A stretch of DNA of 39,758 bases from NCBI RefSeq assembly GCF_004116455.1, contig NZ_PDJU01000016.1, forward strand, positions 1-39,758, in the 5' to 3' direction. Every line of letters begins with the position of its first letter. Positions within the stretch are counted from its first letter, which is position 1. The notes below the pieces were generated by a model. The model saw nothing but the letters and a program-made list of their open reading frames with translations. It was not told where the DNA came from and ran no database searches. This document shows, one piece after another, positions 8,848 to 17,592 of the stretch. The stretch comes from Arcobacter sp. F155 (GTDB lineage: Bacteria > Campylobacterota > Campylobacteria > Campylobacterales > Arcobacteraceae). A program made the translations under genes and the position numbers.

Positions 8848-9552
8848 TTACTCACTTTTCATTTCAATAAAAAGAAAATGTGAGTTTTCTAGTGCTTTTA
8901 TTTCAAGGTTTCTCTCTTCTGTAATTTCCATTGCATCACCTTCATTTAGTTCAATATCATTTACTAAAGAGGTTCCTTCAATTTGTGCAAAATAGACTTG
9001 ACGATTTTCATCTATTTTAAAATCTAAAGTTTTATTTTTATCTAGTTCACTAACATAAAAGTTTACATCTTGATGAATTTTTATAGGGGCATTACCATTT
9101 TTTGAAGAAACAATATTTAAAAGCTTGTTTTCCCTTTGCTCTTTTTTAAATTTTTCTGAACCATAAAGTCTATTAAGACCAATAGTAGGAGGTATAATCC
9201 AAATTTGTAAAAGCCTTAAATCTTCACTTTCATGCAGATTATGTTCACTATGATAGATTCCATTTCCTGCGCTTAGATATTGAACTTCCCCACGTTTTAA
9301 AGTCTCTTCATTTCCCATTGAGTCTTTGTGTGTAATTTCACCTTTAACTATATAAGAGATGATTTCCATATTATGGTGAGGATGTTTGTCAAAGCCACTT
9401 TTTGGATGAACTATATCATCATTTAAAACTCTTAATACTCCAAAATTTACGTTATCAGGGTTTCTATACTCAGCAAAAGAGAAATGAAATCTACTTTCAA
9501 GCCAACCAAGATTTGATGTTCCCATATTTTCTTTTTTTAGTTTTTTTAGCAT
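8848..9552 (-). CDS. Pirin family protein (YhhW-type bicupin)
   Basis: A 234-residue bicupin of the pirin family. The four metal ligands of the N-terminal cupin appear in order: His57 and His59 in DKHPHHNMEI, then His101 and Glu103 in GIYHSEHN. Family members bind Fe(II) or similar metals, and some cleave flavonols such as quercetin; others act as redox sensors. It is the last gene of the yceI-DODA-pirin operon, two bases behind the dioxygenase gene. Substrate is unknown; the neighbouring ring-opening dioxygenase and MarR regulator make a phenolic compound plausible. Confidence 0.88.
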   Translation of the reverse strand: MLKKLKKENMGTSNLGWLESRFHFSFAEYRNPDNVNFGVLRVLNDDIVHPKSGFDKHPHHNMEIISYIVKGEITHKDSMGNEETLKRGEVQYLSAGNGIYHSEHNLHESEDLRLLQIWIIPPTIGLNRLYGSEKFKKEQRENKLLNIVSSKNGNAPIKIHQDVNFYVSELDKNKTLDFKIDENRQVYFAQIEGTSLVNDIELNEGDAMEITEERNLEIKALENSHFLFIEMKSE

Positions 9553-9554
9553 TT

Positions 9555-10325
9555 TTAGTCCTTTAAATCAAAGGCAAAACATTCCATTGAGATATTTGAA
9601 TACATAAATTCACTATTAAAGGATTTGCCTTTTTTATTTTTTGCACTTCCAAATATAATAAATAGAGGTAAGAAGTGTTCATCCCTTGGATGATTCTGTT
9701 TATAGTTAATAGTTTTTGCTATTTCTAGTAACCTTTCTTGGTTACCACTATTTATTATATTTATTACTTCATCATTAAAGTTTTTTGCATAAGTTTTAAT
9801 TGAATCGCTTACTTGCATATCTGAAAGATTATGTGTTAATCCACCACTTCCTATAAGTAAAGCTTCATCTTTAAAGATAGCTAATTTTTCACCTAAGTCT
9901 ATTAGTTGTTCTTTTGTATAAGAGCTTGGTACAGATAGTTGAATAACTGGAATATCAAGCTTATCATACATCATTGAAAGACAACTCCATACACCATGGT
10001 CATAGTTAACTCTTGTATTATCTATAGAAATATTGATGTCATTTTCTTTAAGATGCTTTACAATTTTAAGGCTTATACTCTTATCACTTTTTATTTCATA
10101 TTCGTATTCATATAACTCTTTTTCAAAACCATAGAAGTCATATAATAAATCATTGTTTTCATAGTTTATAATTTTTAAGTCATTTGTCACATAGTGTGCA
10201 GAAAAAATGATTATATATTTAGGTTTTTCTAAACCCCTAGCAAAGCTTTTTATATTTGCTTTACTAAGAGAGTCTTGAAGAATAATATTTGGTGCTCCAT
10301 GTGAAATAAATAGTGACGAGTACAT
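9555..10325 (-). CDS. DODA-type (LigB fold) extradiol ring-opening dioxygenase
   Basis: A 256-residue member of the LigB/YgiD family. Conserved histidines are His9 (FISHGAPN), His44 (IIFSAHYVT), His165 (GSGGLTHNL) and His217 (NHPRDEHFLPLF), the pattern that holds the single metal ion. Relatives open catechol rings, as in 4,5-DOPA dioxygenase; many bacterial copies have no known substrate. It starts eight bases after yceI and ends two bases before the pirin gene, so the three are one transcript. Confidence 0.88.
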   Translation of the reverse strand: MYSSLFISHGAPNIILQDSLSKANIKSFARGLEKPKYIIIFSAHYVTNDLKIINYENNDLLYDFYGFEKELYEYEYEIKSDKSISLKIVKHLKENDINISIDNTRVNYDHGVWSCLSMMYDKLDIPVIQLSVPSSYTKEQLIDLGEKLAIFKDEALLIGSGGLTHNLSDMQVSDSIKTYAKNFNDEVINIINSGNQERLLEIAKTINYKQNHPRDEHFLPLFIIFGSAKNKKGKSFNSEFMYSNISMECFAFDLKD

Positions 10326-10333
10326 TTAAATCC

Positions 10334-10903
10334 TTATTTTTTTAGAATACCTTCTAATTCAACAATTAGTTTTACTTTTTCACCAACTGCTACTCCACCA
10401 GCTTCTAATACAGAGTTATATTTAATTCCATAATCCATTCTATTAATTTTACCTTCAAGAACTAAACCAGCTCTTGTATTTCCCCAAGGGTCTTTAATTG
10501 TTCCATTTGTTTCAACATCTAAGATAACATCCTTAGTAACACCTCTCATAGTCAGTTTTCCATAAGCTTTATCATCTTCTACTTTGTTAAGATCAAAAGT
10601 AATTTGTGGGTATTTTTCTGCTGCAAAGAAGTCTGATTCTTTTAAGTGTTTATCTCTTTTTTCATTTGCAGTATTTACTGATTTCACTTCAACAACACCA
10701 TTTAATGATTTTAAAGAGTTAGTCTTTTCATCATATTCAAATGAACCATTGAAGTTATCAAATTTACCAGTAACATTTGAAATCATCATATGTTTTACTT
10801 TGAATCCAACATTTGAGTGACTCTTATCTACGTTATATGTTCCACCAAATAGTGCACTTGCTGTTAAAACTGAAGCTAATCCTAGTTTTACTAATTTTGT
10901 CAT
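10334..10903 (-). CDS. YceI family periplasmic protein
   Basis: A 189-residue secreted protein with a signal peptide of about 20 residues (ends ALFGGTYNVD). The mature part begins with the family's YNVDKSHSNVGFKVKHMMISNVTGKF and continues with FDL and GKLTMRGVTKDV motifs of the lipocalin-like YceI fold, which binds long isoprenoid-type lipids in structurally known members. It is the first gene of the operon with the dioxygenase and pirin, behind its own promoter carrying a MarR-type palindrome. An AAGGAAT ribosome-binding site precedes the ATG. Confidence 0.92.
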   Translation of the reverse strand: MTKLVKLGLASVLTASALFGGTYNVDKSHSNVGFKVKHMMISNVTGKFDNFNGSFEYDEKTNSLKSLNGVVEVKSVNTANEKRDKHLKESDFFAAEKYPQITFDLNKVEDDKAYGKLTMRGVTKDVILDVETNGTIKDPWGNTRAGLVLEGKINRMDYGIKYNSVLEAGGVAVGEKVKLIVELEGILKK

Positions 10904-10923
10904 TTTTTATTCCTTTTTATTAA

Positions 10924-10953
10924 ATTATTACTAGTTAGTAATATAAATGTAAA
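10924..10953 (-). promoter_or_regulatory. yceI promoter with MarR-type operator in spacer
   Basis: On the minus strand TTTACA (10948-10953) and AATAAT (10924-10929) are separated by 18 bp. ATTACTAGTTAGTAAT (10927-10942) is a 16-bp near-palindrome lying in the spacer and reaching the -10. The same sequence type occurs twice upstream of the marR gene. A bound regulator would block polymerase. Confidence 0.7.
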
Positions 10954-10959
10954 ATTTTT

Positions 10960-11412
10960 TTAGTTTGCTTTATAGACCTTATTTAAAAGTTCATATAAAG
11001 TATCAAGCTCTTCATCACTTAAAATTTCAAGTGATTTTTTTAGGTTTTTTGCATGATTTGGAAATACCTTTTCAATTACTTCTATTCCTTTTTTAGTAAT
11101 AGTTAAAATAGAAGCTCTTTTATCTTCTGGGTCAGAAATTGTTGTTATCCATCCATCTCTTTTAAGATTTCTTACTACAACAGTTATATTACCAGGAGTA
11201 CTCATTGTAAGCTTTGTAATTGAACCAATATTTAAATCACCTCTATGATAAAGTACTTCTAGCACTTTAAACTGGTTAAATGTTAAGTCAAATTCATTTA
11301 AATAGTTCACTAATCTATTATGAAACTTTGATCTAATTCTCTCTATTCTAATAATAGTTTTCATAGATTTATCTGTTCTTTTTCCATAACTTTTCAGTGA
11401 TTTTGTATTCAT
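10960..11412 (-). CDS. MarR family transcriptional regulator
   Basis: A 150-residue winged-helix regulator. The recognition region reads GDLNIGSITKLTMSTPGNITVVVRNLKRDGWI, followed by the wing with the family's DPEDKRASILTITKKG signature. The helical ends give the dimer interface. MarR proteins bind short palindromes as dimers and release on phenolic ligands or oxidation. Palindromes at its own promoter and at the downstream yceI promoter suggest autorepression and control of yceI-DODA-pirin. The protein has no cysteine, which argues for ligand rather than thiol sensing. An AAGGAG ribosome-binding site precedes the ATG. Confidence 0.93.
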   Translation of the reverse strand: MNTKSLKSYGKRTDKSMKTIIRIERIRSKFHNRLVNYLNEFDLTFNQFKVLEVLYHRGDLNIGSITKLTMSTPGNITVVVRNLKRDGWITTISDPEDKRASILTITKKGIEVIEKVFPNHAKNLKKSLEILSDEELDTLYELLNKVYKAN

Positions 11413-11433
11413 GTATTTAACTCCTTGAATGAA

Positions 11434-11463
11434 AGTATATTACTAATTAGTAGTAAATGTCAA
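11434..11463 (-). promoter_or_regulatory. marR promoter with operator 1 in spacer
   Basis: TTGACA (11458-11463) and TATACT (11434-11439) on the minus strand, 18 bp apart, form a strong sigma-70-like promoter. The spacer carries ATTACTAATTAGTAGT (11439-11454), a palindrome with seven of eight positions matching. Confidence 0.75.
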
Positions 11464-11482
11464 GTAGCTAAGAGACTAAAGT

Positions 11483-11498
11483 AGTACTAATTAGTAAT
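11483..11498. promoter_or_regulatory. marR upstream operator 2
   Basis: AGTACTAATTAGTAAT is a second near-palindrome, centred 44 bp from operator 1 (about four helical turns), upstream of the marR -35. Two dimers on the same face of the DNA could cooperate. Confidence 0.65.
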
Positions 11499-11516
11499 AA
11501 AATGCTAATAAAAGTT

Positions 11517-11564
11517 CTATAAAAAGGGCTTTTATAAAATTTTAAAATTTATTAAGCTCTTTTT
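11517..11564 (-). terminator. Terminator of LysE-family gene
   Basis: On the minus strand AAAAAGAGCTT pairs with AAGCCCTTTTT (one mismatch), followed by TTTTTATAG. The left arm overlaps the last codons of the exporter gene. It separates the exporter from marR. Confidence 0.6.
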
Positions 11565-12175
11565 GTTGTACTCATAAATATAGCTGCTAAAATTAAAAAA
11601 CTTCCAGTAATTCTATTTTGTACTTTCATTGCTTTTACATCTTTTATTAAAAACTTTAATTTAGATGCCATTGATGAATAACCTGTCATTACAAAGATAT
11701 CAATTACACATAAAGTTAAGCAAATTATTCCAAATTGAATCCATAAAGAGTACTCAGGATTTAAAAACTGAGGAATAAATGCAACTAAAAATACAGTTGC
11801 TTTAGGGTTTGTTAGATTTATTAAAGTTGCACTAATAAAGGCTCTTTTTGCACTATATGCTTTTAAATGTTCTTCTTCATCTATAGTCTCAACTTTCTCA
11901 AAGATTTTTGAAAGACCTAAATAAATAAGATAAACAACACCAATCCATTTGATTATATTAAAAAGCATAACTGATTTTGCAATTAATGCTCCAAGTCCAA
12001 TTACTACTACAAAAGTTTGTATTAATAGTCCAGCTTGTAAACCAAAGATTGCAGCATATGATTTTTTCAGCCCATATTTAATTCCATAGTTCATAGAAAC
12101 AACAGCTCCTGCTCCAGGTGAAACAGAAATAGCAATAGTAGCAAGTAATAGTGTTAACCAAACATTTAATTCCAT
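11552..12175 (-). CDS. LysE family amino-acid/metabolite exporter
   Basis: A 207-residue inner-membrane protein with about six hydrophobic segments and the family's N-terminal SVSPGAGAVVSMNYGIKYG motif, then ATLINLTNPKATVFLVAFIPQF in the middle, typical of RhtB/LysE translocators. These proteins export amino acids or homoserine lactones by proton exchange; the substrate cannot be read from sequence. It has its own terminator before marR, so it is probably not in the MarR-controlled transcript. Confidence 0.9.
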   Translation of the reverse strand: MELNVWLTLLLATIAISVSPGAGAVVSMNYGIKYGLKKSYAAIFGLQAGLLIQTFVVVIGLGALIAKSVMLFNIIKWIGVVYLIYLGLSKIFEKVETIDEEEHLKAYSAKRAFISATLINLTNPKATVFLVAFIPQFLNPEYSLWIQFGIICLTLCVIDIFVMTGYSSMASKLKFLIKDVKAMKVQNRITGSFLILAAIFMSTTKRA

Positions 12176-12227
12176 AGTGATTCTTTAATTTTAAGATTGT
12201 AAAAGATTATATAAAAAGTTTTATTAA

Positions 12228-12257
12228 TAAAAAAAGGCAGTCGGGAAACTGCCTTTT
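12228..12257 (-). terminator. Terminator of histone-like gene
   Basis: AAAAGGCAGT (12232-12241) and ACTGCCTTTT (12248-12257) form a perfect 10-bp stem with a 6-nt loop. The minus strand continues with a T-run, so it ends the small lysine-rich gene. Confidence 0.85.
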
Positions 12258-12277
12258 GGAGGGAATAAATTTAATTA

Positions 12278-12463
12278 CTATGCAGCTTTTTTAGCCGCTT
12301 TTTTAGCAACTTTCTTAGCTGCTTTTACTTTTGTTGGGTTAGTTTTTAATACTTTTTTAGTAACTTTCTTTGCAACTTTTTTTACGTCTTTTTTCTTAGC
12401 TACTTTTTTAGCTGCCTTTTTAGCGATTTTTGCAACTTTTTTTTCTTTTAATTCTTTTGCCAT
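12278..12463 (-). CDS. Histone H1-like lysine/alanine-rich small protein
   Basis: Only 61 residues, almost all lysine, alanine and valine in AKKVAKK/AKKAAKK-type repeats; there is no aromatic residue. It resembles the basic tails of histone H1-like (Hc1/HctB, AlgP-type) bacterial proteins that coat DNA through charge. AAAGGACAT upstream supplies a ribosome-binding site, and a strong terminator follows, so the gene is very likely real despite its simple composition. It stands alone with about 200 bases upstream. A nucleoid role is inferred from composition. Confidence 0.75.
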   Translation of the reverse strand: MAKELKEKKVAKIAKKAAKKVAKKKDVKKVAKKVTKKVLKTNPTKVKAAKKVAKKAAKKAA

Positions 12464-12492
12464 TTTAAATGTCCTTTAATTGTAAAATTATC

Positions 12493-12516
12493 TATTACTT
12501 ATTGAAAAAAGTAATA
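12493..12516. repeat. Stem-loop in leader of histone-like gene
   Basis: TATTACTT (12493-12500) and AAGTAATA (12509-12516) form an 8-bp inverted repeat with an 8-nt loop, about 30 bases upstream of the start codon. The remaining intergenic DNA to 12665 is AT-rich and shows the promoter of the next operon only. Confidence 0.35.
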
Positions 12517-12625
12517 TAATATGGGGATTATATATTAAAAAAACAATAATGTCAAGTGTTATAACTAAAAGAAAGCTTAAAAAATGTTTTTCTTTTGTTT
12601 AACCATTTAATTATAAACACTTGGA

Positions 12626-12631
12626 TATAAT
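12626..12631 (+). promoter_or_regulatory. -10 of aminotransferase-hisZ-purA-carA operon
   Basis: TATAAT in the context GGATATAATATCG, 34 bases before the ATG at 12666. No clear -35 is present, as is usual in Campylobacterota. An AAGGAAATT ribosome-binding site lies between. Confidence 0.5.
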
Positions 12632-12665
12632 ATCGAGTTTTACTAAAAGCTTATAAGGAAATTAT

Positions 12666-13775
12666 ATGTTACTAACACCAGGACCAACGCCTGTACCAGA
12701 ATTTGTAAGAAAAGCTATGGCAGATGTTACTATTCACCATAGAACACCAGAATTTGAAAAAATATTTGAAGAAACAAGAGAACTATTATTTGAATTATAT
12801 GGAATGGATGAAGTTGTAATGCTTGCATCTAGTGGCTCAGGTGCAATGGAAGCTTGTGTTACTAACTTAACAAAGAAAAAAGCATTAACTGTTAATTCAG
12901 GAAAATTCGGTGAAAGATTTGGAAAAATTTGTAAAGCTTTTGACATCGAATATACTGAAATCAAAAATGAGTGGAATACACCTGTTAGTGTAGATGCTAT
13001 TTTAGAAGCAGTTAAAAATGACAGTGAAATTGATGCAATATTTATTCAACTATGCGAAAGTGCAGGGGGATTAAGACATCCTGTTGAAGAGATTGCTAAA
13101 GAAGTTAAAAAACTAAATAAAGACATCACAATAGTTGCGGATGGAATCACTGCTATTGGTGTTGAGAAAATTGATACTACAAACTTAGATGCAGTAATTA
13201 CAGGAAGTCAAAAAGCACTTATGCTTCCTCCTGGTCTTGCAGTAATTGGTTTATCAAATGATGCAGTTTCTAAAATTGAAGAAAATGCAAAAGGTTTTTA
13301 TTTTAATCTTGCAACTGAGATTAAAAAACAAAGAACAAATACTACAGCATGGACTGCAGCAACAACTTTAATCATTGGGTTAAAAGAGATTTTAGCACAT
13401 ATTAAAAAGAATGGTGGATTTGATGCACTTTATGAGAAAACAGCATTAAGAGCAAAAGCTACTAGAGAAGCTTTAACTGCAATTGGATGTGAAGTTTTCC
13501 CTGCAACTCCTGCAAATGCTATGACTACTATCTATACTGAAAATGCACCAGAGATTAGAAAAATTTTAAAAACTAAATACAATGTTAATATTGCTGGTGG
13601 ACAAGATCATATTAAAAAATTAATCTTTAGAGTAAATCACATGGGATTAGTTGAAGATTTTGAAGCTACTTGGGTAGTAAATGCAATTGAGTTAGCAATG
13701 GACGAATTAAAACTTAGAGACTTTGATGGAACTGCTTCAAAAGTATTTTCTCAAGCGATGTTTAAAGGAAATTAA
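12666..13775 (+). CDS. Class V aminotransferase (serine/alanine-glyoxylate type)
   Basis: A 369-residue PLP enzyme of fold type I. LLTPGPTPVP at the start and SSGSGAMEA (56-64) match the AGAT/phosphoserine aminotransferase group; VADGITAIG holds the cofactor-binding Asp159 and VITGSQKALMLPPG the Schiff-base Lys183. Relatives use serine, alanine or aspartate as amino donor with glyoxylate or pyruvate as acceptor. It heads a five-gene operon with hisZ five bases behind. Exact substrate is undetermined. Confidence 0.85.
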   Translation: MLLTPGPTPVPEFVRKAMADVTIHHRTPEFEKIFEETRELLFELYGMDEVVMLASSGSGAMEACVTNLTKKKALTVNSGKFGERFGKICKAFDIEYTEIKNEWNTPVSVDAILEAVKNDSEIDAIFIQLCESAGGLRHPVEEIAKEVKKLNKDITIVADGITAIGVEKIDTTNLDAVITGSQKALMLPPGLAVIGLSNDAVSKIEENAKGFYFNLATEIKKQRTNTTAWTAATTLIIGLKEILAHIKKNGGFDALYEKTALRAKATREALTAIGCEVFPATPANAMTTIYTENAPEIRKILKTKYNVNIAGGQDHIKKLIFRVNHMGLVEDFEATWVVNAIELAMDELKLRDFDGTASKVFSQAMFKGN

Positions 13776-13780
13776 TAGTT

Positions 13781-14626
13781 ATGGTTTTTGAACACGAAAT
13801 ACCAAAGGGCTCAAGACTATATTTTGGAAAGTTAGCTAAGGCTAAGAGAAACTTAGAAAATAGAGTATGTGAAATTCTTGATTCAAAAGGTTTTGAAGAG
13901 ATTATCACTCCTAACTTTTCTTACTCTCAGCACCAAGCAATTGAAAATGATAGAAAGCTTATCAAGTTCTCAGATGAAGCAAATGAACAAGTTTCATTAA
14001 GAGCTGATTCAACACTTGATGTTGTAAGAATTATTACAAAAAGACTTGGTAGAGCAACTTCTCATAAAAAATGGTTTTATGTTCAACCAGTATTTTCATA
14101 TCCATCAACAGAAGATTATCAAATTGGATGTGAATGGATAGACCATGATAATATCGTTGATTTAGTAAATATTACTGGAAATATTTTAGATGAATTAGAT
14201 ATAAACCCAGTATTACAACTGTCAAATATCAATATTCCAAAACTTATTGCAAAAGAGTTTAATATAGATATTGACTACTTCAAAAATGGTGAAATAGCAA
14301 AACTATTTGAAATTGATGAAGCTTGGTTAAACTCACTTATCAAAGTAAAAGATATCAAAGACTTAGAAAAAGCTATGAAAATTTCACCAGAGGTGATAAA
14401 AGCAGAACTTGAAAAACTTTTAGAAGCAGCTAAAAATGTTGAATATAAAAACTTAGTAGTTGCTCCACTTTATCATGGAAGTTTAAAATACTATGATGAT
14501 GTATATTTTAGAGTTATTCAAGATAATTTTGTAATTAGTAAAGGTGGGAAATATAGTTCTGATGGAATTTCTTCATTAGGTTTCGCACTTTATACAGATA
14601 GTTTATTAAAAATTTTAGAGGATTAG
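13781..14626 (+). CDS. hisZ: ATP phosphoribosyltransferase regulatory subunit
   Basis: HisZ is a catalytically dead paralogue of histidyl-tRNA synthetase that joins short HisG to make the active, feedback-regulated first enzyme of histidine synthesis. The 281-residue protein has the class II synthetase core: ITPNFSY (motif 1 area), [14 protein letters not shown] and [11 protein letters not shown] (motif 2 area). It lacks an anticodon-binding domain. The order hisZ-purA is common in bacteria that use the short HisG. hisG itself is not in the window. Confidence 0.85.
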   Translation: MVFEHEIPKGSRLYFGKLAKAKRNLENRVCEILDSKGFEEIITPNFSYSQHQAIENDRKLIKFSDEANEQVSLRADSTLDVVRIITKRLGRATSHKKWFYVQPVFSYPSTEDYQIGCEWIDHDNIVDLVNITGNILDELDINPVLQLSNINIPKLIAKEFNIDIDYFKNGEIAKLFEIDEAWLNSLIKVKDIKDLEKAMKISPEVIKAELEKLLEAAKNVEYKNLVVAPLYHGSLKYYDDVYFRVIQDNFVISKGGKYSSDGISSLGFALYTDSLLKILED

Positions 14627-14633
14627 GGAAAAG

Positions 14634-15884
14634 ATGAAAGCAGATTTAATAGTTGGTATTCAATGGGGAGACGAAGGAAAAGGTAAGATGGTTGACATGC
14701 TTGCCCAAAATTATGACATGGTTTGTAGGTCACAAGGTGGTCACAATGCAGGTCATACTATTTGGGTAGACGGTGTTAGATACGCACTTCACTTAATTCC
14801 TTCTGGTGTTTTAAATCCAAAAGCTGTAAATGTAATTGGAAATGGTGTTGTTTTATCACCAGAATCTATTATCAAAGAGATGGAACAATTTGATAATTTA
14901 GAAGGAAGACTTTTCATTTCTGATAAAGCACATTTAAATTTACCATATCATGCACAAATTGACCAAGCTAAAGAGAAACTAAAAGGTGACAAAGCTATAG
15001 GTACAACTGGTAAGGGAATTGGGCCTGCATACGCAGAGAAAATTGCTAGATCAGGATTTAGAGTAGGTGAATTATTAAACCCTACAAAATTAGCTACAAG
15101 CATTATTGAGTTCTTTGAACAAAATAGAGCTATCTTTGCTGTATTAGAGATTGATACTCCTTCAAAAGATGAATTAGTAGCACTACTTGAAACATATAAA
15201 GAAAAGCTTGCTCCATATATTGCAAATACTACAAACATGGTATGGAAAGCATTAGATGAAGATAAAAAGATTTTATTAGAAGGTGCTCAAGGTACACTTC
15301 TTGATATTGACCATGGAACATACCCATATGTTACATCTTCAAGTACAGTAAGTGCTGGAGCTTGTACAGGTCTTGGTATCTCTCCAAAAGATATTGGAGT
15401 AGTTACTGGTATTGTTAAAGCATATACTACTAGAGTTGGTAATGGTCCTTTCCCTTCAGAAGACTTTACTGAAGAGGGACAAAAAATTGCTGACATCGGA
15501 AAAGAAGTTGGTGTTACAACTGGTAGAGGAAGAAGATGTGGTTGGTTTGATGCAATTGCAGTAAAACACGCAGCTAGATTAAATGGTTGTGACCAACTAT
15601 CATTAATGAAACTTGATGTTTTAGATGGTTTCCCAAGAATTAAAATCTGTGTTGCTTATGACTTAGATGGTGAAATCATTGATTATATGCCAACTGATTT
15701 AGAAAGTGTTAAACCAGTTTATGAAGAGATTGAGGGATGGGATAGTGTAGTTGGATGTAGAGAGTTTGATGCACTACCAGAAAATGCAAAAAAATATATT
15801 GAGAGAATTGAAGAATTAACAGGTGTAAAAGTTGGAATCGTATCAACATCACCAGAGAGAGCAGATACAATTATAAGAGGATAG
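14634..15884 (+). CDS. purA: Adenylosuccinate synthetase
   Basis: PurA converts IMP and aspartate to adenylosuccinate with GTP, the first step of the AMP branch. The 416-residue protein has the GTP loop QWGDEGKGK with catalytic Asp13, the GGHNAGHT segment with catalytic His41, the [12 protein letters not shown] loop and the C-terminal [12 protein letters not shown] and STSPERADT motifs. Length is slightly below E. coli PurA (432). It lies seven bases after hisZ and four bases before the DUF507 gene. Confidence 0.97.
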   Translation: MKADLIVGIQWGDEGKGKMVDMLAQNYDMVCRSQGGHNAGHTIWVDGVRYALHLIPSGVLNPKAVNVIGNGVVLSPESIIKEMEQFDNLEGRLFISDKAHLNLPYHAQIDQAKEKLKGDKAIGTTGKGIGPAYAEKIARSGFRVGELLNPTKLATSIIEFFEQNRAIFAVLEIDTPSKDELVALLETYKEKLAPYIANTTNMVWKALDEDKKILLEGAQGTLLDIDHGTYPYVTSSSTVSAGACTGLGISPKDIGVVTGIVKAYTTRVGNGPFPSEDFTEEGQKIADIGKEVGVTTGRGRRCGWFDAIAVKHAARLNGCDQLSLMKLDVLDGFPRIKICVAYDLDGEIIDYMPTDLESVKPVYEEIEGWDSVVGCREFDALPENAKKYIERIEELTGVKVGIVSTSPERADTIIRG

Positions 15885-15888
15885 CCCT

Positions 15889-16440
15889 ATGAGAATGAAG
15901 TTACATCATACGCCATATATCTCAAAGAGAATTTCAAGAGATTTAGTTAATTGCGATTTTGTAGAGATTAGAAAAACAAAAGATGAAATCAGTGCTGAGA
16001 TTGAAAAAATCTTAGATGCTGATATTGATCAAGAGCACGAGTTAGATGAAAAAGTTCATGAATTACTAGATGCACAAGAGGATGAAATTGAGTTCCTAAA
16101 TGCAGATAGAAGACAACTATTTTGGCTAACTAAGAAAAGACTAGCTAATGACTTTGGTGTAATATTAAACAATGAAGATAGATTTTCTGATATTGCTCAT
16201 AAAGTATTAGACTATTTATGGGAAGAAGATTATATTCACTATACTTGTTCAGATAACCAAGTTAAGAATGTGATTTTCTCATCTATTGATGAGTTTTTAA
16301 AAGGGTTTGAAAAAGCTGACGATGCTGTAATGGAAAAGATTAAACATTATAAAAGAAAGCTTATTGCTGGAACTGAAGAGTATGATATTGTGTATCATAG
16401 ATTATACGAAGAAGAACTAATTAAAAGAGGGTTAATGTAA
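15889..16440 (+). CDS. DUF507 family protein
   Basis: A 183-residue soluble, charged, mostly helical protein of the DUF507 family, found in Campylobacterota, Aquificae and some delta-proteobacteria. It begins MRMKLHHTPYISKRISRDLVN, then has a repeated acidic region and an ADRRQLFWLTKKRLAND segment, consistent with the tandem layout of this family. Its stop overlaps the carA ATG by one base (TAATG). No biochemical function is known to me; conserved linkage to nucleotide genes is only suggestive. Confidence 0.8.
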   Translation: MRMKLHHTPYISKRISRDLVNCDFVEIRKTKDEISAEIEKILDADIDQEHELDEKVHELLDAQEDEIEFLNADRRQLFWLTKKRLANDFGVILNNEDRFSDIAHKVLDYLWEEDYIHYTCSDNQVKNVIFSSIDEFLKGFEKADDAVMEKIKHYKRKLIAGTEEYDIVYHRLYEEELIKRGLM

Positions 16441-17564
16441 TGCAAAAAGTATGGATTTATTTAGAAAATGGGACATTTTTAGAAGCTAATTCATTTGGTG
16501 CAACTGGTACAACAGTTGGAGAAATTGTATTTAATACATCATTAACAGGATATCAAGAAATCATTTCTGATCCAAGTTATGCTGGTCAATTTGTAACTTT
16601 TACAATGCCAGAAATTGGAAATGTAGGTGTTAATGCAGATGATATGGAAAGTAAAACAGCTTACTGTAAAGGTGTTTTAGTTAGAAATTATCATCATGAG
16701 CATTCAAACTACAGATCTGAAGGTGATTTAGATTCATTCTTAAAAGAGCATGGAGTTCTTGGAATCACTGCAATTGATACAAGATATTTAACTAAAATGA
16801 TTAGAGATGAAGGTGCAATGATGATGATTGCATCAACTGAGATTTCTTCTAAAGAAGAGCTTGCTGCTAAACTAGCTGAAAGTCCAAGAATTGAAGATAT
16901 CAACTATATCAAAGAAGTATCTACAAAAGAAGCTTATGTTCATAAAAATGGTGCATGGAACCATGAAAAGAAAGCTTATAACAAAGCTGTTATGAGTGAT
17001 AAGAAAGTTGTAGTAGTTGACTTTGGAGTTAAAAGAAATATTTTAAATGAATTAGTTGAGTCTGGACTTGAAGTAGAAGTTGTACCTTCAACATTTAAAG
17101 CTGATGATTTAATTGCAAGATTTGAAGCAAATGAAATTGGTGGTATCTTCTTATCAAATGGTCCTGGTGATCCACTAACTTTAACAGAAGAAAAAGAACA
17201 AGTTCAAAAACTGATTAATGCAAATATCCCTATGTTTGCTATTTGTTTAGGACACCAAATGTTATCTATTGCTCATGGACATGATACATATAAATTACCA
17301 TTTGGACAACATGGTGGTAACCACCCAGTTGCAAACCCAGAAACAATGATTGTAGAAATCACTGCACAAAACCATAACTATAATGTTCCAGATAGTATTG
17401 AGCAAATTGCTGAAATTACTCATAAAAACTTATTTGATGGAACTATTGAGGGTGTTAAATATAAAAATAAAGAGATATTCTCAGTTCAACATCACCCAGA
17501 GGCTAGTCCTGGGCCACACGAAAGTAAATATATTTTCGACGAATTCGCTAAGATTGTAAAATAA
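16440..17564 (+). CDS. carA: Carbamoyl-phosphate synthase small subunit
   Basis: CarA is the glutaminase that feeds ammonia to CarB to make carbamoyl phosphate for pyrimidines and arginine. The 374-residue protein has the N-terminal CPSase domain (LENGTFLEANSFGATG, FNTSLTGYQEI) and a class I amidotransferase domain with LSNGPGDP, the nucleophile in MFAICLGHQML and the His/Glu pair in VQHHPEASPGPHE. It is the last gene of the plus-strand operon; carB is not nearby. Confidence 0.97.
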   Translation: MQKVWIYLENGTFLEANSFGATGTTVGEIVFNTSLTGYQEIISDPSYAGQFVTFTMPEIGNVGVNADDMESKTAYCKGVLVRNYHHEHSNYRSEGDLDSFLKEHGVLGITAIDTRYLTKMIRDEGAMMMIASTEISSKEELAAKLAESPRIEDINYIKEVSTKEAYVHKNGAWNHEKKAYNKAVMSDKKVVVVDFGVKRNILNELVESGLEVEVVPSTFKADDLIARFEANEIGGIFLSNGPGDPLTLTEEKEQVQKLINANIPMFAICLGHQMLSIAHGHDTYKLPFGQHGGNHPVANPETMIVEITAQNHNYNVPDSIEQIAEITHKNLFDGTIEGVKYKNKEIFSVQHHPEASPGPHESKYIFDEFAKIVK

Positions 17565-17592
17565 GTAATCTTATTTTCGCAATCTCTGCGTT

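Noticed and set aside
12278-12463. Treating the lysine-rich ORF as low-complexity noise
   Set aside because: Ribosome-binding site, ATG, in-frame stop and a strong terminator support a real gene.
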